A model generated the notes under the pieces. That model had not been told where the DNA came from, made no database searches, and saw only the letters and a program-made list of their open reading frames with translations. From positions 43,255 to 107,254 of the forward strand of contig JAJRPG010000034.1 in the NCBI GenBank assembly GCA_024280855.1: a stretch of DNA of 64,000 bases. Direction: 5' to 3'. Both the position numbers and the translations under genes were made by a program. This DNA is from Planctomycetota bacterium (lineage in GTDB: Bacteria; Planctomycetota; Phycisphaerae; UBA1845). Of this stretch, positions 28,612 to 37,608 are shown in pieces (positions within the stretch are counted from its first letter, which is position 1; each line of letters opens with the position of its first letter).

Positions 28612-29949
28612 TCAAAATAGTAATGTTTTAAGAATGACGCCCGCAATAATCACCAACGTCGTAATAGCCGTGGTTGCGACAACGCGGTTTTGGTATTTGG
28701 CTCGCTTAATCGCATCGCCGTAAAGCATTCGAGTATGAGTGGTCATGTTGTAAAGGGGGGTGTACCAAAATGGCAGCAGCTTGCTAAGAAACTTTTCCGT
28801 ACTTTTTTTCAGGCGAAACATTTTCGATCCGGTATGATCGCGCATCTCAACAAAATTGCTAATAGCTAGATTCGCTAAAACGTCTACATGTTCCTTGCGA
28901 ATGTGGAAATACTCTCGAAATGCTTTCTCCCAGTTCGGCTTATGTTTTTCCATGCACTCGCACAGTACGAGAACGTCTTCAAACGAAGCATTCATACCCT
29001 GGCCATAGAATGGGACGACCGCGTGGGCGGCATCGCCGAGCAACACCACCTTATCCCGATAGTACCAAGGCCCGCAGCGCACGGTGCAAAGTGAACTTGT
29101 CGCGTTGGTGAAATAGTCTTCCATAAGCGTCGGCATGAGGGGGACGGCGTCTGGAAAATGTTCGCGGAAATATGACTCGACGTCTTGCTTGGTTTGCAGC
29201 TTATCGAAACTGTGAGGCCCGGTAAAAGGCCAAAACAATGTGCAGGTGTACGAGCCGTCTTCGTTGGGGAGCGCAATCATCATGAACGATTTACGTGGCC
29301 AAATATGCAAGGCGTCGCGGGCCATCTGGAAAGAGACATTTTTTCCAGGGGGGATGACTAACTCCTTAAACCCATGTCGCAAATAGTCCTGGCTATAATC
29401 AAATCGGTCCAGCTTTTGCATGGGTCTGCGGACTGCGGAGAACGCGCCGTCGGCGCTAACAACAATCCCGCCATCGACAGTTGTCGTCTCATTGGTTTTC
29501 ATGTCCAGGATTTCAACGGCTCCGGTATCGAGCTGGACGTCGGTGCATTTCTTATTGAAAAAAAGTTTGACATTAGGCAGGCGGTCAGCCGCTTCAAGCA
29601 GAAGCACGTTTAATCCGCCGCGCGAAACCGAATGAATAACATGCGAATCGTCTTTGCCATAGGGCTGAAACTTGAGTGACGAATTTGCCTCATGAATCAT
29701 CCGTCCGCGCATGGGGACAGCCGTCTTGAGAATTTCCTCGGCTAACCCTACACGTTCTAATGCAACAATGCCTCGATGAGAAAGGGCGAGGTTGATGGAC
29801 CGACCGCCTGGAATGTTTCCGCCACGCATGTCGGCGCGCATTTCGTATACTTCAACGTCGTACCCAGCCTGGCCAAGATAAACAGCCATGAGCGCACCGC
29901 CGAGGCCGCCGCCGACGATAGTAAATTTTTGCGTTTTTGAATCACTCAT
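28612..29949 (-). CDS. kmo: Kynurenine 3-monooxygenase
   Basis: This FAD enzyme hydroxylates kynurenine to 3-hydroxykynurenine with NADPH and O2. The FAD site is GGGLGGALMAVYLGQAGYDV at 13-32, and GDAAHAVVPFYGQGMNASFE near 306 is the second flavin motif. A C-terminal hydrophobic helix at about 421-443 (TTLVIIAGVILKTLLF) is present, as in the mitochondrial eukaryotic enzyme, suggesting membrane attachment. Length 445 is normal. It is separated from kynU upstream by 204 bases holding two palindromic repeats, and from kynA by about 30 bases. Confidence 0.95.
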   Translation of the reverse strand: MSDSKTQKFTIVGGGLGGALMAVYLGQAGYDVEVYEMRADMRGGNIPGGRSINLALSHRGIVALERVGLAEEILKTAVPMRGRMIHEANSSLKFQPYGKDDSHVIHSVSRGGLNVLLLEAADRLPNVKLFFNKKCTDVQLDTGAVEILDMKTNETTTVDGGIVVSADGAFSAVRRPMQKLDRFDYSQDYLRHGFKELVIPPGKNVSFQMARDALHIWPRKSFMMIALPNEDGSYTCTLFWPFTGPHSFDKLQTKQDVESYFREHFPDAVPLMPTLMEDYFTNATSSLCTVRCGPWYYRDKVVLLGDAAHAVVPFYGQGMNASFEDVLVLCECMEKHKPNWEKAFREYFHIRKEHVDVLANLAISNFVEMRDHTGSKMFRLKKSTEKFLSKLLPFWYTPLYNMTTHTRMLYGDAIKRAKYQNRVVATTAITTLVIIAGVILKTLLF

Positions 29950-29987
29950 TTTGTACTAACCCACATTATGGGGCTTCCATCTTTAAC

Positions 29988-30012
29988 GAGCCGCGGGCTT
30001 CAGCCTGCGCGG
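29988..30012 (+). repeat. Dispersed GAGCCGC palindrome, copy 3 (short form)
   Basis: A 25-base copy with GCGGGC pairing to GCCTGC (one G-T pair) around TTCA. It lies in the kynU-kmo spacer, 74 bases from copy 4, which is in the opposite orientation. Confidence 0.72.
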
Positions 30013-30085
30013 ACTTGCGGCTCCAGTGTATCGATCGGTCTCAGAGCGTTTTGTGACAAGATTGAGCATCATATTGTCTTCTCGT

Positions 30086-30133
30086 CTCCGCGCGGGCTCC
30101 CGATGAATCGGGATTTTATTTCGCCCGCGGCTC
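30086..30133 (-). repeat. Dispersed GAGCCGC palindrome, copy 4 (long 48-base form)
   Basis: Read on the minus strand it matches copy 2 base for base in layout: GAGCCGCGGGC, then an inner TCCCGATTCATCGGGA, then GCCCGCGCGGAG. The A-to-G change in the left arm relative to copy 2 is matched by a T-to-C change in the right arm. It begins 21 bases downstream of the kynU stop. Confidence 0.75.
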
Positions 30134-30153
30134 ATTTCATGCATTCAAAATCA

Positions 30154-31455
30154 TCAATGCATTTTCAATACCTGCGCGAACCGCCATACCTCATGATACG
30201 AATTGTACAGCGGAGTCGGAGCCACGCGAATCACGTTAGGCTGACGAAAATCGCATACCACTCCGCCATCTTTTAAGGACTGCAATAACGCCTCCGGACG
30301 ACGATGGACCAAAATGGACAGCTGGCAACCTCTCGCCTCAGGCTGTCGCGGCGTGATAACTTCAAAACGTTCGGGCGAAATATCGTCGATTAAAAATTGC
30401 AGATAGCCTGTTAGCGTCAAGGATTTTTTTCTCAGCGCGGATATGGTTGCCTGGTCAAATAATGCAAGCGAAGCCTTTAATGGCGCAGCCGCGAATATCG
30501 GTGGATTGCTAATCTGCCAGCCATCAGCCCCTGCTTGCGGCGTAAACTCCGGGAGAAGGTGCATTTGGAAACGCTTTTTAGGATCATTTCCCCACCAGCC
30601 CGCCAGTCGCGGTAGGCCAAGATTATTCCCGTGTTTCTCGTGAACAAAGCAACCCGCTAAAGCACCAGGCCCGCTGTTGATATATTTGTAATTGCACCAA
30701 CATGCGAAATCTACGTCCCAATCGTGAAGCTTCATCTCCACATTACCAGCCGCGTGCGCTAAGTCCCAACCCACCATGCAACCCTGCTTTTTACCCGCTT
30801 GGGTGATGGCTTGCATATCATAAAACTGCCCCGTGAAATAATTGACTCCAGCTAACAGGACCAATGAAATTTGCTGCCCGTCGCGCTCAATCTGTTTAAC
30901 AATGTCTTCGGTTCGCAACGTATGTTCGCCATCGCGCGGGCGGATTTCTATCAATGCTTCAGATGGGTTATAGCCATGGTGTACAAGTTGAGATTTGATG
31001 GCGTACACATCAGAAGGAAAAGCTGGATAGTCCATCAATATCTTGAACCGCGACTTCGTAGGTCGATAAAACGAAGCCATCATCAGGTGCAGGTTGACGG
31101 TTAAGCTATTCATCATCACGACTTCACTTGGCTGAGCGCCCACAAGCCTCGCGCCGCTATCGCGAAGTAGTTCGTGATAAGAAAACCAGGGATTGTGGCC
31201 ATCAAAGTGAGCATCAACGCCAAGTTCTGCCCAGTCGTCCAATTCTTGGGAAATTTCGTCTCGAACACCCATTGGCTGAAGGCCTAACGAGTTGCCCGCG
31301 AAATATATTTTTGAATCACCCTTGCTTTCGCCGGGTTGATAAAACTGCTGGCGGAATTTAGCTAGCGGGTCGTTTTGGTCCAGGGAGATCGCGCACGACT
31401 CGTCGATTGTAAAATCAGGATTTGTTACGGGCGCGTTGTTTGAATCTGGGGACAT
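30154..31455 (-). CDS. kynU: Kynureninase
   Basis: This PLP enzyme cleaves 3-hydroxykynurenine to 3-hydroxyanthranilate and alanine. IYFAGNSLGLQPMGVRDEIS near 49, GWDLAHAAGN near 229 (with the PLP aspartate) and WCNYKYINSGPGALAGCFVH near 253 (PLP lysine) mark the family. Length 433 is typical. Its ATG at 31455 is 8 nt after the stop of the decarboxylase gene, so the two are one unit. The pathway order on the transcript is dioxygenase, decarboxylase, kynureninase, monooxygenase, tryptophan dioxygenase, which is the reverse of the reaction order for the upper steps. Confidence 0.95.
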   Translation of the reverse strand: MSPDSNNAPVTNPDFTIDESCAISLDQNDPLAKFRQQFYQPGESKGDSKIYFAGNSLGLQPMGVRDEISQELDDWAELGVDAHFDGHNPWFSYHELLRDSGARLVGAQPSEVVMMNSLTVNLHLMMASFYRPTKSRFKILMDYPAFPSDVYAIKSQLVHHGYNPSEALIEIRPRDGEHTLRTEDIVKQIERDGQQISLVLLAGVNYFTGQFYDMQAITQAGKKQGCMVGWDLAHAAGNVEMKLHDWDVDFACWCNYKYINSGPGALAGCFVHEKHGNNLGLPRLAGWWGNDPKKRFQMHLLPEFTPQAGADGWQISNPPIFAAAPLKASLALFDQATISALRKKSLTLTGYLQFLIDDISPERFEVITPRQPEARGCQLSILVHRRPEALLQSLKDGGVVCDFRQPNVIRVAPTPLYNSYHEVWRFAQVLKMH

Positions 31456-31463
31456 AAAACGAC

Positions 31464-32486
31464 TTAACCTTTAATTTCAAATTGATGGCGATTCACGCCG
31501 AGGAATTCCAAAGCCGTACCAGCTAGGAGCCTATCTTTTGTGGATGATGGAAATTCGCTTATCGATTCAATCAGTGTGCCTGGCCTGGTTTCTCCCAGGG
31601 GGAACGGGTAGTCCGATCCGAGTGCCACGCGGTTGTCTCCCATTTGGTTCACTAAGAAGCGTAGGGCGTCCGCATCGTGTACGAGGGAATCTACGAAGAA
31701 TTTTCCGAGATAGTCGCGTGGAGAGATTTTGTTATCAACTGCGCACAGGTCAGGCCTCACGTCGAATCCGTGCTGAACTCGGCCTATGGTGAATGGAAAC
31801 GCACCGCCGCCATGAGCGAATCCGATGCGCAGATTAGGCAATCGTTCCAGTACGCCGCCAAAAATGATGGAGCAGATAGCCAGGGACGTTTCTGCTGGCA
31901 TACCCACTAGCCAAGGTAGCCAGTATTTGGGCATTCGGTCTTTGCCCATCATGTCCCAGGGGTGTACGAAAACGGCTGCACCAAGCGAGGCTGCGGCTTC
32001 GAAAACTTCAAACAGTTCCGGCTGGTCGAGATTCCAGTCGTTAATGTGCGAACCAATCTGCACGCCCGCAAGGCCCAGCTCGCTCACGCATCGTTCAAGT
32101 TCGGATACCGCGAGTTTGGGCGCTTGCATGGGAAGCGTGCCAAGCCCGATGAATCGTTGCGGATATTCACGCACGATGTCAGCGATGTGGTCGTTCAAGA
32201 TGGTCGAAAGATAAAGCGTGTCTTGAGGCTTAGCCCAGTAGTTAAACATTACGGGCACTGTTGATAGCACTTGCACATGAACGCCAGTTTCGTCGCAGTC
32301 TTTGATTCTTCGCGCGGGGGACCAGCAGTTGTCCTCGATTTCACGAAAGAATTTATCGTCTACCATCATGCGGGCACAGCAGGGTTTGTGGTGTTCCAGA
32401 CTAACGAACCCGCCATAGCCAAACCGTTCGCGCAGGTCGGGCCAACGTTCGGGGAGAATGTGCGTGTGAATGTCTATTTTTAACAA
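31464..32486 (-). CDS. 2-amino-3-carboxymuconate-6-semialdehyde decarboxylase (ACMSD)
   Basis: This zinc amidohydrolase-fold enzyme removes CO2 from the ring-opened product of 3-hydroxyanthranilate, sending it to catabolism rather than to quinolinate and NAD. The first metal motif is IDIHTHILPERWPDL at 4-18, with RFGYGGFVSLEHH just after. FVHPWDMMG near 173 and GSDYPFPLGE near 292 supply further ligands. Length 340 fits. The start is TTG at 32486, with AGGA 7 nt upstream; no ATG is available, and the N-terminus aligns with homologues at this point. It lies between the 3-hydroxyanthranilate dioxygenase and kynureninase genes. Confidence 0.93.
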   Translation of the reverse strand: MLKIDIHTHILPERWPDLRERFGYGGFVSLEHHKPCCARMMVDDKFFREIEDNCWSPARRIKDCDETGVHVQVLSTVPVMFNYWAKPQDTLYLSTILNDHIADIVREYPQRFIGLGTLPMQAPKLAVSELERCVSELGLAGVQIGSHINDWNLDQPELFEVFEAAASLGAAVFVHPWDMMGKDRMPKYWLPWLVGMPAETSLAICSIIFGGVLERLPNLRIGFAHGGGAFPFTIGRVQHGFDVRPDLCAVDNKISPRDYLGKFFVDSLVHDADALRFLVNQMGDNRVALGSDYPFPLGETRPGTLIESISEFPSSTKDRLLAGTALEFLGVNRHQFEIKG

Positions 32487-32525
32487 TGCAAAATCCTGCC
32501 AACCAAGTAGCTGAATGCGATTAGC

Positions 32526-33044
32526 CTAGACCTTAGCCGGCGGTTCCATAACGGCGCTGCATTTATCGCAGGTGCGCAACGATTCATCGCTCCAAAACTG
32601 TTCCATTAAAGGCTTTAGCTGGTTGACGATGTCCACGAGGTAGAACTCCGGGTTGAAAAGTACGTTGTCGCATTTCTCACAGAAAAAACGCATGTGATCA
32701 TTTTGACCTTCAGGCCTGCGGCGTTCGACTACCATGCCGACCGTGTTAGCTGGTCGTTGCGGCGAGTGAGGAATTTGCGGAGGCAAGAGAAAGATGTCAC
32801 CTTCTTTGATCGAGATGTCTCGTCGCTTCCCGTCTTCAAAGATTTTTAGCGTGATGTCCCCTTCGAGTTGGTAGAAAAATTCTTCGGTGGGGTTCACATG
32901 ATAATCTTTTCGCTGATTAGGCCCACCAACGATCATGATGATGAAGTCGCTGTCTTTATATACACATTGGTTGCCGACCGGCGGTTTGAGCAGATGGCGA
33001 TGTTCGTCAATCCACTCTTTCAAATTGAATGCAGCTAATGCCAT
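32526..33044 (-). CDS. 3-hydroxyanthranilate 3,4-dioxygenase
   Basis: This cupin iron dioxygenase opens the ring of 3-hydroxyanthranilate. HVNPTEEFFYQLEGDITLKI near 49 carries the Fe-binding His/Glu pair, and PPQIPHSPQRPANTVG near 89 the second His. The C-terminus has a rubredoxin-like iron site formed by CEKC near 123 and CDKC near 160, typical of the bacterial and fungal enzyme and absent from the mammalian one. GGAGG sits 8 nt before the ATG at 33044, which gives 172 residues and settles the start; the open frame reaching 33158 is not used. It is the first gene of the kynurenine block. Confidence 0.95.
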   Translation of the reverse strand: MALAAFNLKEWIDEHRHLLKPPVGNQCVYKDSDFIIMIVGGPNQRKDYHVNPTEEFFYQLEGDITLKIFEDGKRRDISIKEGDIFLLPPQIPHSPQRPANTVGMVVERRRPEGQNDHMRFFCEKCDNVLFNPEFYLVDIVNQLKPLMEQFWSDESLRTCDKCSAVMEPPAKV

Positions 33045-33236
33045 AATGCGATCCTCCAGCTTTCGTGTCCGACTGTGATTCGTTCCACTACGCGATAGGG
33101 CGATAGTGTATCGTCGGGTGGGAGGATTGTGAAATAGGCGGGATGGCTGGCGATGCAAGTCAGGGCGGACGCGGGCTATTTCCCGCTCATCCGCCCGGAA
33201 TAACTAATTCATTGGCGTATAGTACCGAAGTGATCT

Positions 33237-33674
33237 TTACGGAGCTTGCTGGCAGTGGTCCAACCAATGGCCACAGGCACTGATGTTTTCGTCATTGACA
33301 CATTTATCATAAACTATGTCGCATACTTTTTTGAGCTTGAGCTTGAGCTGGTACCTCGGTTCTTCAAGCATCAAAATTCCATCCTGGCTCAACTGTTTGC
33401 CCTCGACTGTTTCCTGGTATAGCGGTGAGAAATGTAGGGTTTCAACTAATTCACCATTTGCATAGAAGAGAGCTACGACGGTCCCCGAATCGATGAACAC
33501 CGTGGCGGCATCAGTCCAGCCGAAAGCATCCATAACTGTTGTAGAAGTCAAATCCTCCACTTCCATATCGAATGTGCCGCTGTTGCCATTTCTGCTAGCC
33601 ATCACACCCAAAGTGGCAATAAAAACTTTTTTCGGGTTTTTTATCGTAGGAACCGGACCAACGGTGAACGTAAA
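33237..33674 (-). pseudogene. C-terminal part of a secreted protein, separated from its N-terminal part by an in-frame TGA
   Basis: The frame is open from 33674 to the stop at 33237 and is in register with the secreted ORF that ends at TGA 33675-33677. It has no ATG near its beginning, only TTG at 33609-33611 and ATG at 33600-33602, without a ribosome site, and it lacks a signal peptide. The sequence reads on smoothly across the TGA (VGPVPTIKNPKKVFIATLGV). It ends with a cysteine-rich stretch (KKVCDIVYDKCVNDENISAC). The simplest reading is one 263-codon gene with a nonsense mutation or sequencing error; readthrough is possible. An annotation pipeline might call a separate 124-residue gene at 33237-33611. 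I do not recognise the family. Confidence 0.55.
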
Positions 33675-34028
33675 TCAATCACTGACCGTTTGTGTTTGGA
33701 GATCAAGAACGATAGCCCCATCTTCATCGAGAATTAAATTGTAACGATTGTCGTCATCCCAAAAGGTGATGGCTTCGATAACTTCCACGCCCATTTCAGC
33801 ACGCTCGGACAGTACCCGTTCGACCTGAACAACGGGCGTTATAGCAGCACGCTGTGCCTCCCAATCGGGAACCATTTCTTCGTCTTGTGTTACTAACTCA
33901 GGTGCGTTCGTTTTCAGTATCCGCAGCACATCACTTCGCCTGGACTCACCCTCATCGGCATATGCCAAATTAAGCCCCGCGCCAGCAAGAACAAGCGCTA
34001 ACAGTCGAACCTTTTTCGATACATTCAT
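33675..34028 (-). CDS. Secreted protein of unknown function, ending at an in-frame TGA
   Basis: From the ATG at 34028 (GGGGAG just upstream) the product has 117 residues. A signal peptide occupies residues 1-24 (KKVRLLALVLAGAGLNLAYA), followed by an acidic domain with AITFWDDDNRYNLILDEDGAI near 92-112. It ends with QTQTVSD and TGA. The next 438 bases continue in the same frame without a stop, so this is probably the N-terminal portion of a longer protein. It starts divergently from the M4 peptidase gene. No family is recognised. Confidence 0.6.
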   Translation of the reverse strand: MNVSKKVRLLALVLAGAGLNLAYADEGESRRSDVLRILKTNAPELVTQDEEMVPDWEAQRAAITPVVQVERVLSERAEMGVEVIEAITFWDDDNRYNLILDEDGAIVLDLQTQTVSD

Positions 34029-34465
34029 AACATACTCCCCAGTAAAAAGATTTGCCCTAAAATTTCCTTTAGCAGAAAGACAGTAATGTGTTCGGCAGTA
34101 GCCAGAGTAAGCTACCACGTCACACCTATATATTCCTATTGTCGCTCTCCCTCCCTATTGTCAAGAGAAAAATAAAACAAATTTATGGATTGTCCGAGAA
34201 TTCTTCGATGTGTCAGACTTCCATCGCTGGATGGATTGAAAGTGAAATAGGGGTATTGTCTGACGACTACGCAGACTACATTTGGGATTATCTCATGGAT
34301 TCATGTCCGTTTTTCCACCTGCCAGAGCGATTTTAAGTTTTCAGTCGTCGAAGGTTCGTTATGGGAATATAATAGGTGATGGTCGGATTAACTCGTATGG
34401 GGGAGTGAGTGCGCTTTCCGGGAAAGTTGTGCTTGTAGCTGAGAATAACGAAGAAGGGGTTCTGC
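34029..34465. other. Divergent intergenic region before the M4 peptidase gene
   Basis: These 437 bases contain an A/T-rich patch at about 34160-34190, which may be promoter sequence. A plus-strand frame at 34088-34336 is open but has no ribosome site, no recognisable domain and unusual composition. I see no repeat of the dispersed palindrome family and no RNA gene. Confidence 0.5.
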
Positions 34466-37400
34466 TTGAATTGTAATAGCCACGGACAGTTGCTGGTCAC
34501 GCAGCGATTTAACTTTCGATGCTTGATGTACGGATTGGTGTTGCTGAGCATAGCTGGGATAGCCCGCGCGGCGGCGCCTGGCGCGGTGCGCGTGTTGCGG
34601 CGCTCGTCTGATTCGGGGATGGCTACGTTCCTTGTTCCAGCTCGCGGTCAAGTGTTACCAGTCGATGCCGCGTCGAATCGTCGTGCTGATGTCGCTCAAA
34701 GTTTTTTGAAACAATATGGCCAACATTTTGGTGTGGTCGATTCTGATTTGCAGCTTATTCGAGATGACTCGCGCTGCGTCGCTGATGTTGTCGGCGGCTA
34801 TCATTCTACCTTTCGGCAGGTTCATCGCGGCATTCCCGTTTTTAGCGGCATGTTGAAAGTGCATCATGGCTTGGACGCTCAGGTAACGGCAGCCAATGGT
34901 GAATTTCATTTGATTCCCGACAAGCTGCGCACCGTGCCAAATGTCACGGCTAAGCAAGCCGGGGAATTAGCTATGGGTTTGGTAGGGGAAAGTGACACGC
35001 ATGTGGCTCAATCTACTTTGCTGATCGTCGATCCGGGATGGTACGGTGATATGTCCATAGGCCCGCATCTGGCCTGGCAGGTGTTCGTAATCAATGATGC
35101 CGGTGATGTTGATGAGGCGTTTTTTATAGACGCCCATACCCTCCGTGTTTTGGACCGTTGGTCTCGCTCGTGTTCGGTTAGGAATCGCTTGATTCACGAT
35201 GCTTTTGTAGGGCCTGCGTTGCCGGGCGTGTTGGTTCGTAGCGAAGGTAATTCGCCTAATATAGTTGCTGATGTGAACGCCGGGTATGACTATACTGGCG
35301 ATGTTTACGACTATTTCTTCCGCTCCTTTGGCCGGGATAGCATTGATGGTCTGGGTTTGAATATGGTAATGACCGTTCGATCGTCAAGCCCGATGGTTCC
35401 CTGCCCCAATGCGTATTGGACGGATGCCCGCCAACAAACGGTTTTTTGTGCTGGTGTGGTGTCTGATGATGTTGTGGGGCACGAATGGGCGCATGGGTTG
35501 ACGAGCTTTACGGCTAATTTGATTTATCAAAATCAGTCGGGCCAGCTTAACGAATCTTTTTCAGATGTTTTTGGCGAACTCATCGACCTGCTAAATGGCG
35601 ATGTTGCGGAAGTCGGTCCTGCGTCCGCGCCTTTTTGGCCTAAGGATGCGAATTATGTCTATTCCGGATTGGATGAGCCTAACAACCTTCGTATTGATCG
35701 GTCTGTCAGTAGTTTATGCAGCGTGATTCAAAATAATTACGCCGATGGTTTTCGCTGGCTAATTGGGGAGGATTCGGCTGGGTTTTCCGGCGCGATCCGG
35801 GATATGTGGAGTCCGGGATGTTATGGTGATCCTAATCGGGCTTTTAGTACGGCGCAAACTTGTGGTGGGTCCAACAACTCAGATAACGGCGGCGTACACA
35901 GTGGCAGCGGTATTCCTAATCACGCCTTTGCGATGCTCGTTGATGGTAGTGCGTTCAATGGATTTACGATCGAACCCATCGGGCTAATCAAGGCTGGGGC
36001 GGTTTGGTTTCACGGTTTGACGTACTACCTTACGCCCGGTTCTGATTTTAAGGATGCGTTTTGGGCGTTCAATCAGTCGGCTAGCGATTTGGTCGGCACG
36101 TTCGTACTCGACCCGCGCACGGGATTGCCCATTGGCGAAATGTTTACGCAGTTTGATGCCGATCAAGTTGAAGCGACGTTGTTAGCTGTGGAGATGAATA
36201 CGGACGGTCGATGTGGGGCGAGTGTCAATGTGCTTGATTCGGCAGCGCCACCCATTTGTTCCTCGCAGCGCATGTTTTTTGAGGATGATTTTGAGAGCGG
36301 TGCTTTTGGTTGGACCGTGTTCAATCAGGCTCCACTTCCGCCTACGCCATATAATTGGGTGTTAGATAGTTCGCTACCTGCGGGTCGCACAGGTGTTGCC
36401 TGGATGGCTGATGACCCGAATATCGGAGACTGTGTTGCGCAGGATGAATCGTCTCAACATGCGCTGATTAGTCCTGGTATTAGCTTGCCGTTTAATGTGA
36501 ATCAACCTCAGGTATCTTTTACGCATTATGTGGCTACGGAACCTGGGTTTGACGGTGGCAACGTATCCTTTATGGCTGTGGGGCGAACGAGTTGGTTGTT
36601 GATTCCGGATTCGGCGTTTTCGTTCAACGATTATAATACGACGTTTAAGACTGTAGCCCAGGGAAACACCAATCCCTTAGCTGGTCAGCCAGCTTTTACT
36701 GGGGCCGGTGGTGGATGGGGTACGTCAGTTATTGACTTATCCAGCTTAGCTTTGCCGGGCGATACGATCCAATTGAAATTCAATTTCGGCAAGGATGGCT
36801 GCACTGGATTAGATGGCTGGTATGTGGATGATTTTGTGGTATTTGATTGTTTTTGTAACGCGAACATTGACTGTGATGATGGCGACCCATGTACGGGTGA
36901 TTTTTGTGACGCTGGCGTTTGTGATGTCTCGCCGCGCAATCCTTGTATAGCCATCAACACGACAGAGCCGGCTAGTGATAGTATAGATGCTCGTCGCGCA
37001 GGTGTTGATGGCGGGCCGACGAATTGGGTTACAGTTGATGTAAACTTCGATGGTAGATACCGGCCTGCGCCTTTGGACTTCACGTTGGCTGATGGTCAGG
37101 CAGGAGGGGCTACGCCAGCGATTTTGCAAGTGATAAAGATTGGGATCCAGTCTTATAGATTAAACTTATCTGGGCCAATCGCTTCAGATAGATGGTCGGT
37201 CTTTTCGCATTCTGCGAGTGGCGAACAATTTTGTCTGGGGGTATTGTCAGGCGATATTGATCAAAACGGCGTAGTTAATATGCAGGATGTTCGCAGTCTT
37301 ATCGAGCATGTCAGCCTTGCGCCCAACGTCGAGATATCGTCTTACCGATACGATTTCGATGGTACCGGCAACGTAACTTCTTTGGATTTGATCGACGCGA

Positions 37401-37477
37401 TTGATGCGTTTAGCGGGGCTGATGGGTCGCAGGCCACGCAAGGCAAGACGCTCAGCACGTCCCCGTGTCTTAATTAA
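34466..37477 (+). CDS. Secreted M4-type (thermolysin-like) metallopeptidase with dockerin-like tail
   Basis: A signal peptide (YGLVLLSIAGIARA) is followed by an FTP/PepSY-type propeptide to about residue 240 and a gluzincin catalytic domain. HEWAH at 339-343 and NESFSDVFGE from 362 supply the zinc ligands His, His and Glu363; the 23-residue spacing from Glu340 to Glu363 equals that of thermolysin. A jelly-roll domain (FEDDFESGAFGWTVFNQ near 608), a Cys-rich segment near 790-825, and two dockerin-like loops (GDIDQNGVVNMQDVRSL and YDFDGTGNVTSLDLIDA) complete the 1,003 residues. AAGGGG precedes the TTG at 34466; the ATG at 34526, directly before the signal helix, is the alternative start. Confidence 0.9.
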   Translation: MNCNSHGQLLVTQRFNFRCLMYGLVLLSIAGIARAAAPGAVRVLRRSSDSGMATFLVPARGQVLPVDAASNRRADVAQSFLKQYGQHFGVVDSDLQLIRDDSRCVADVVGGYHSTFRQVHRGIPVFSGMLKVHHGLDAQVTAANGEFHLIPDKLRTVPNVTAKQAGELAMGLVGESDTHVAQSTLLIVDPGWYGDMSIGPHLAWQVFVINDAGDVDEAFFIDAHTLRVLDRWSRSCSVRNRLIHDAFVGPALPGVLVRSEGNSPNIVADVNAGYDYTGDVYDYFFRSFGRDSIDGLGLNMVMTVRSSSPMVPCPNAYWTDARQQTVFCAGVVSDDVVGHEWAHGLTSFTANLIYQNQSGQLNESFSDVFGELIDLLNGDVAEVGPASAPFWPKDANYVYSGLDEPNNLRIDRSVSSLCSVIQNNYADGFRWLIGEDSAGFSGAIRDMWSPGCYGDPNRAFSTAQTCGGSNNSDNGGVHSGSGIPNHAFAMLVDGSAFNGFTIEPIGLIKAGAVWFHGLTYYLTPGSDFKDAFWAFNQSASDLVGTFVLDPRTGLPIGEMFTQFDADQVEATLLAVEMNTDGRCGASVNVLDSAAPPICSSQRMFFEDDFESGAFGWTVFNQAPLPPTPYNWVLDSSLPAGRTGVAWMADDPNIGDCVAQDESSQHALISPGISLPFNVNQPQVSFTHYVATEPGFDGGNVSFMAVGRTSWLLIPDSAFSFNDYNTTFKTVAQGNTNPLAGQPAFTGAGGGWGTSVIDLSSLALPGDTIQLKFNFGKDGCTGLDGWYVDDFVVFDCFCNANIDCDDGDPCTGDFCDAGVCDVSPRNPCIAINTTEPASDSIDARRAGVDGGPTNWVTVDVNFDGRYRPAPLDFTLADGQAGGATPAILQVIKIGIQSYRLNLSGPIASDRWSVFSHSASGEQFCLGVLSGDIDQNGVVNMQDVRSLIEHVSLAPNVEISSYRYDFDGTGNVTSLDLIDAIDAFSGADGSQATQGKTLSTSPCLN

Positions 37478-37608
37478 CGCGGTCCGCTCAAGGTTTTCTA
37501 ATAGCTACTACGCATGTAGCGAAAAATTTGGTATGCTTTCCCGTAAGAATAATGTGTCGGCTGGTAGCGATGGCCGTAGGGTAGTGATAGTTGATTCGGA
37601 ACAAACTC

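Noticed and set aside
33651..33677. Selenocysteine insertion at the in-frame TGA
   Set aside because: The hairpin after the TGA has only a 4-bp stem, the TGA is followed by no known selenoprotein context, and no Sec machinery is visible.
34088..34336. 82-residue plus-strand frame in the spacer before the M4 peptidase
   Set aside because: Odd composition, no ribosome site and no family resemblance.
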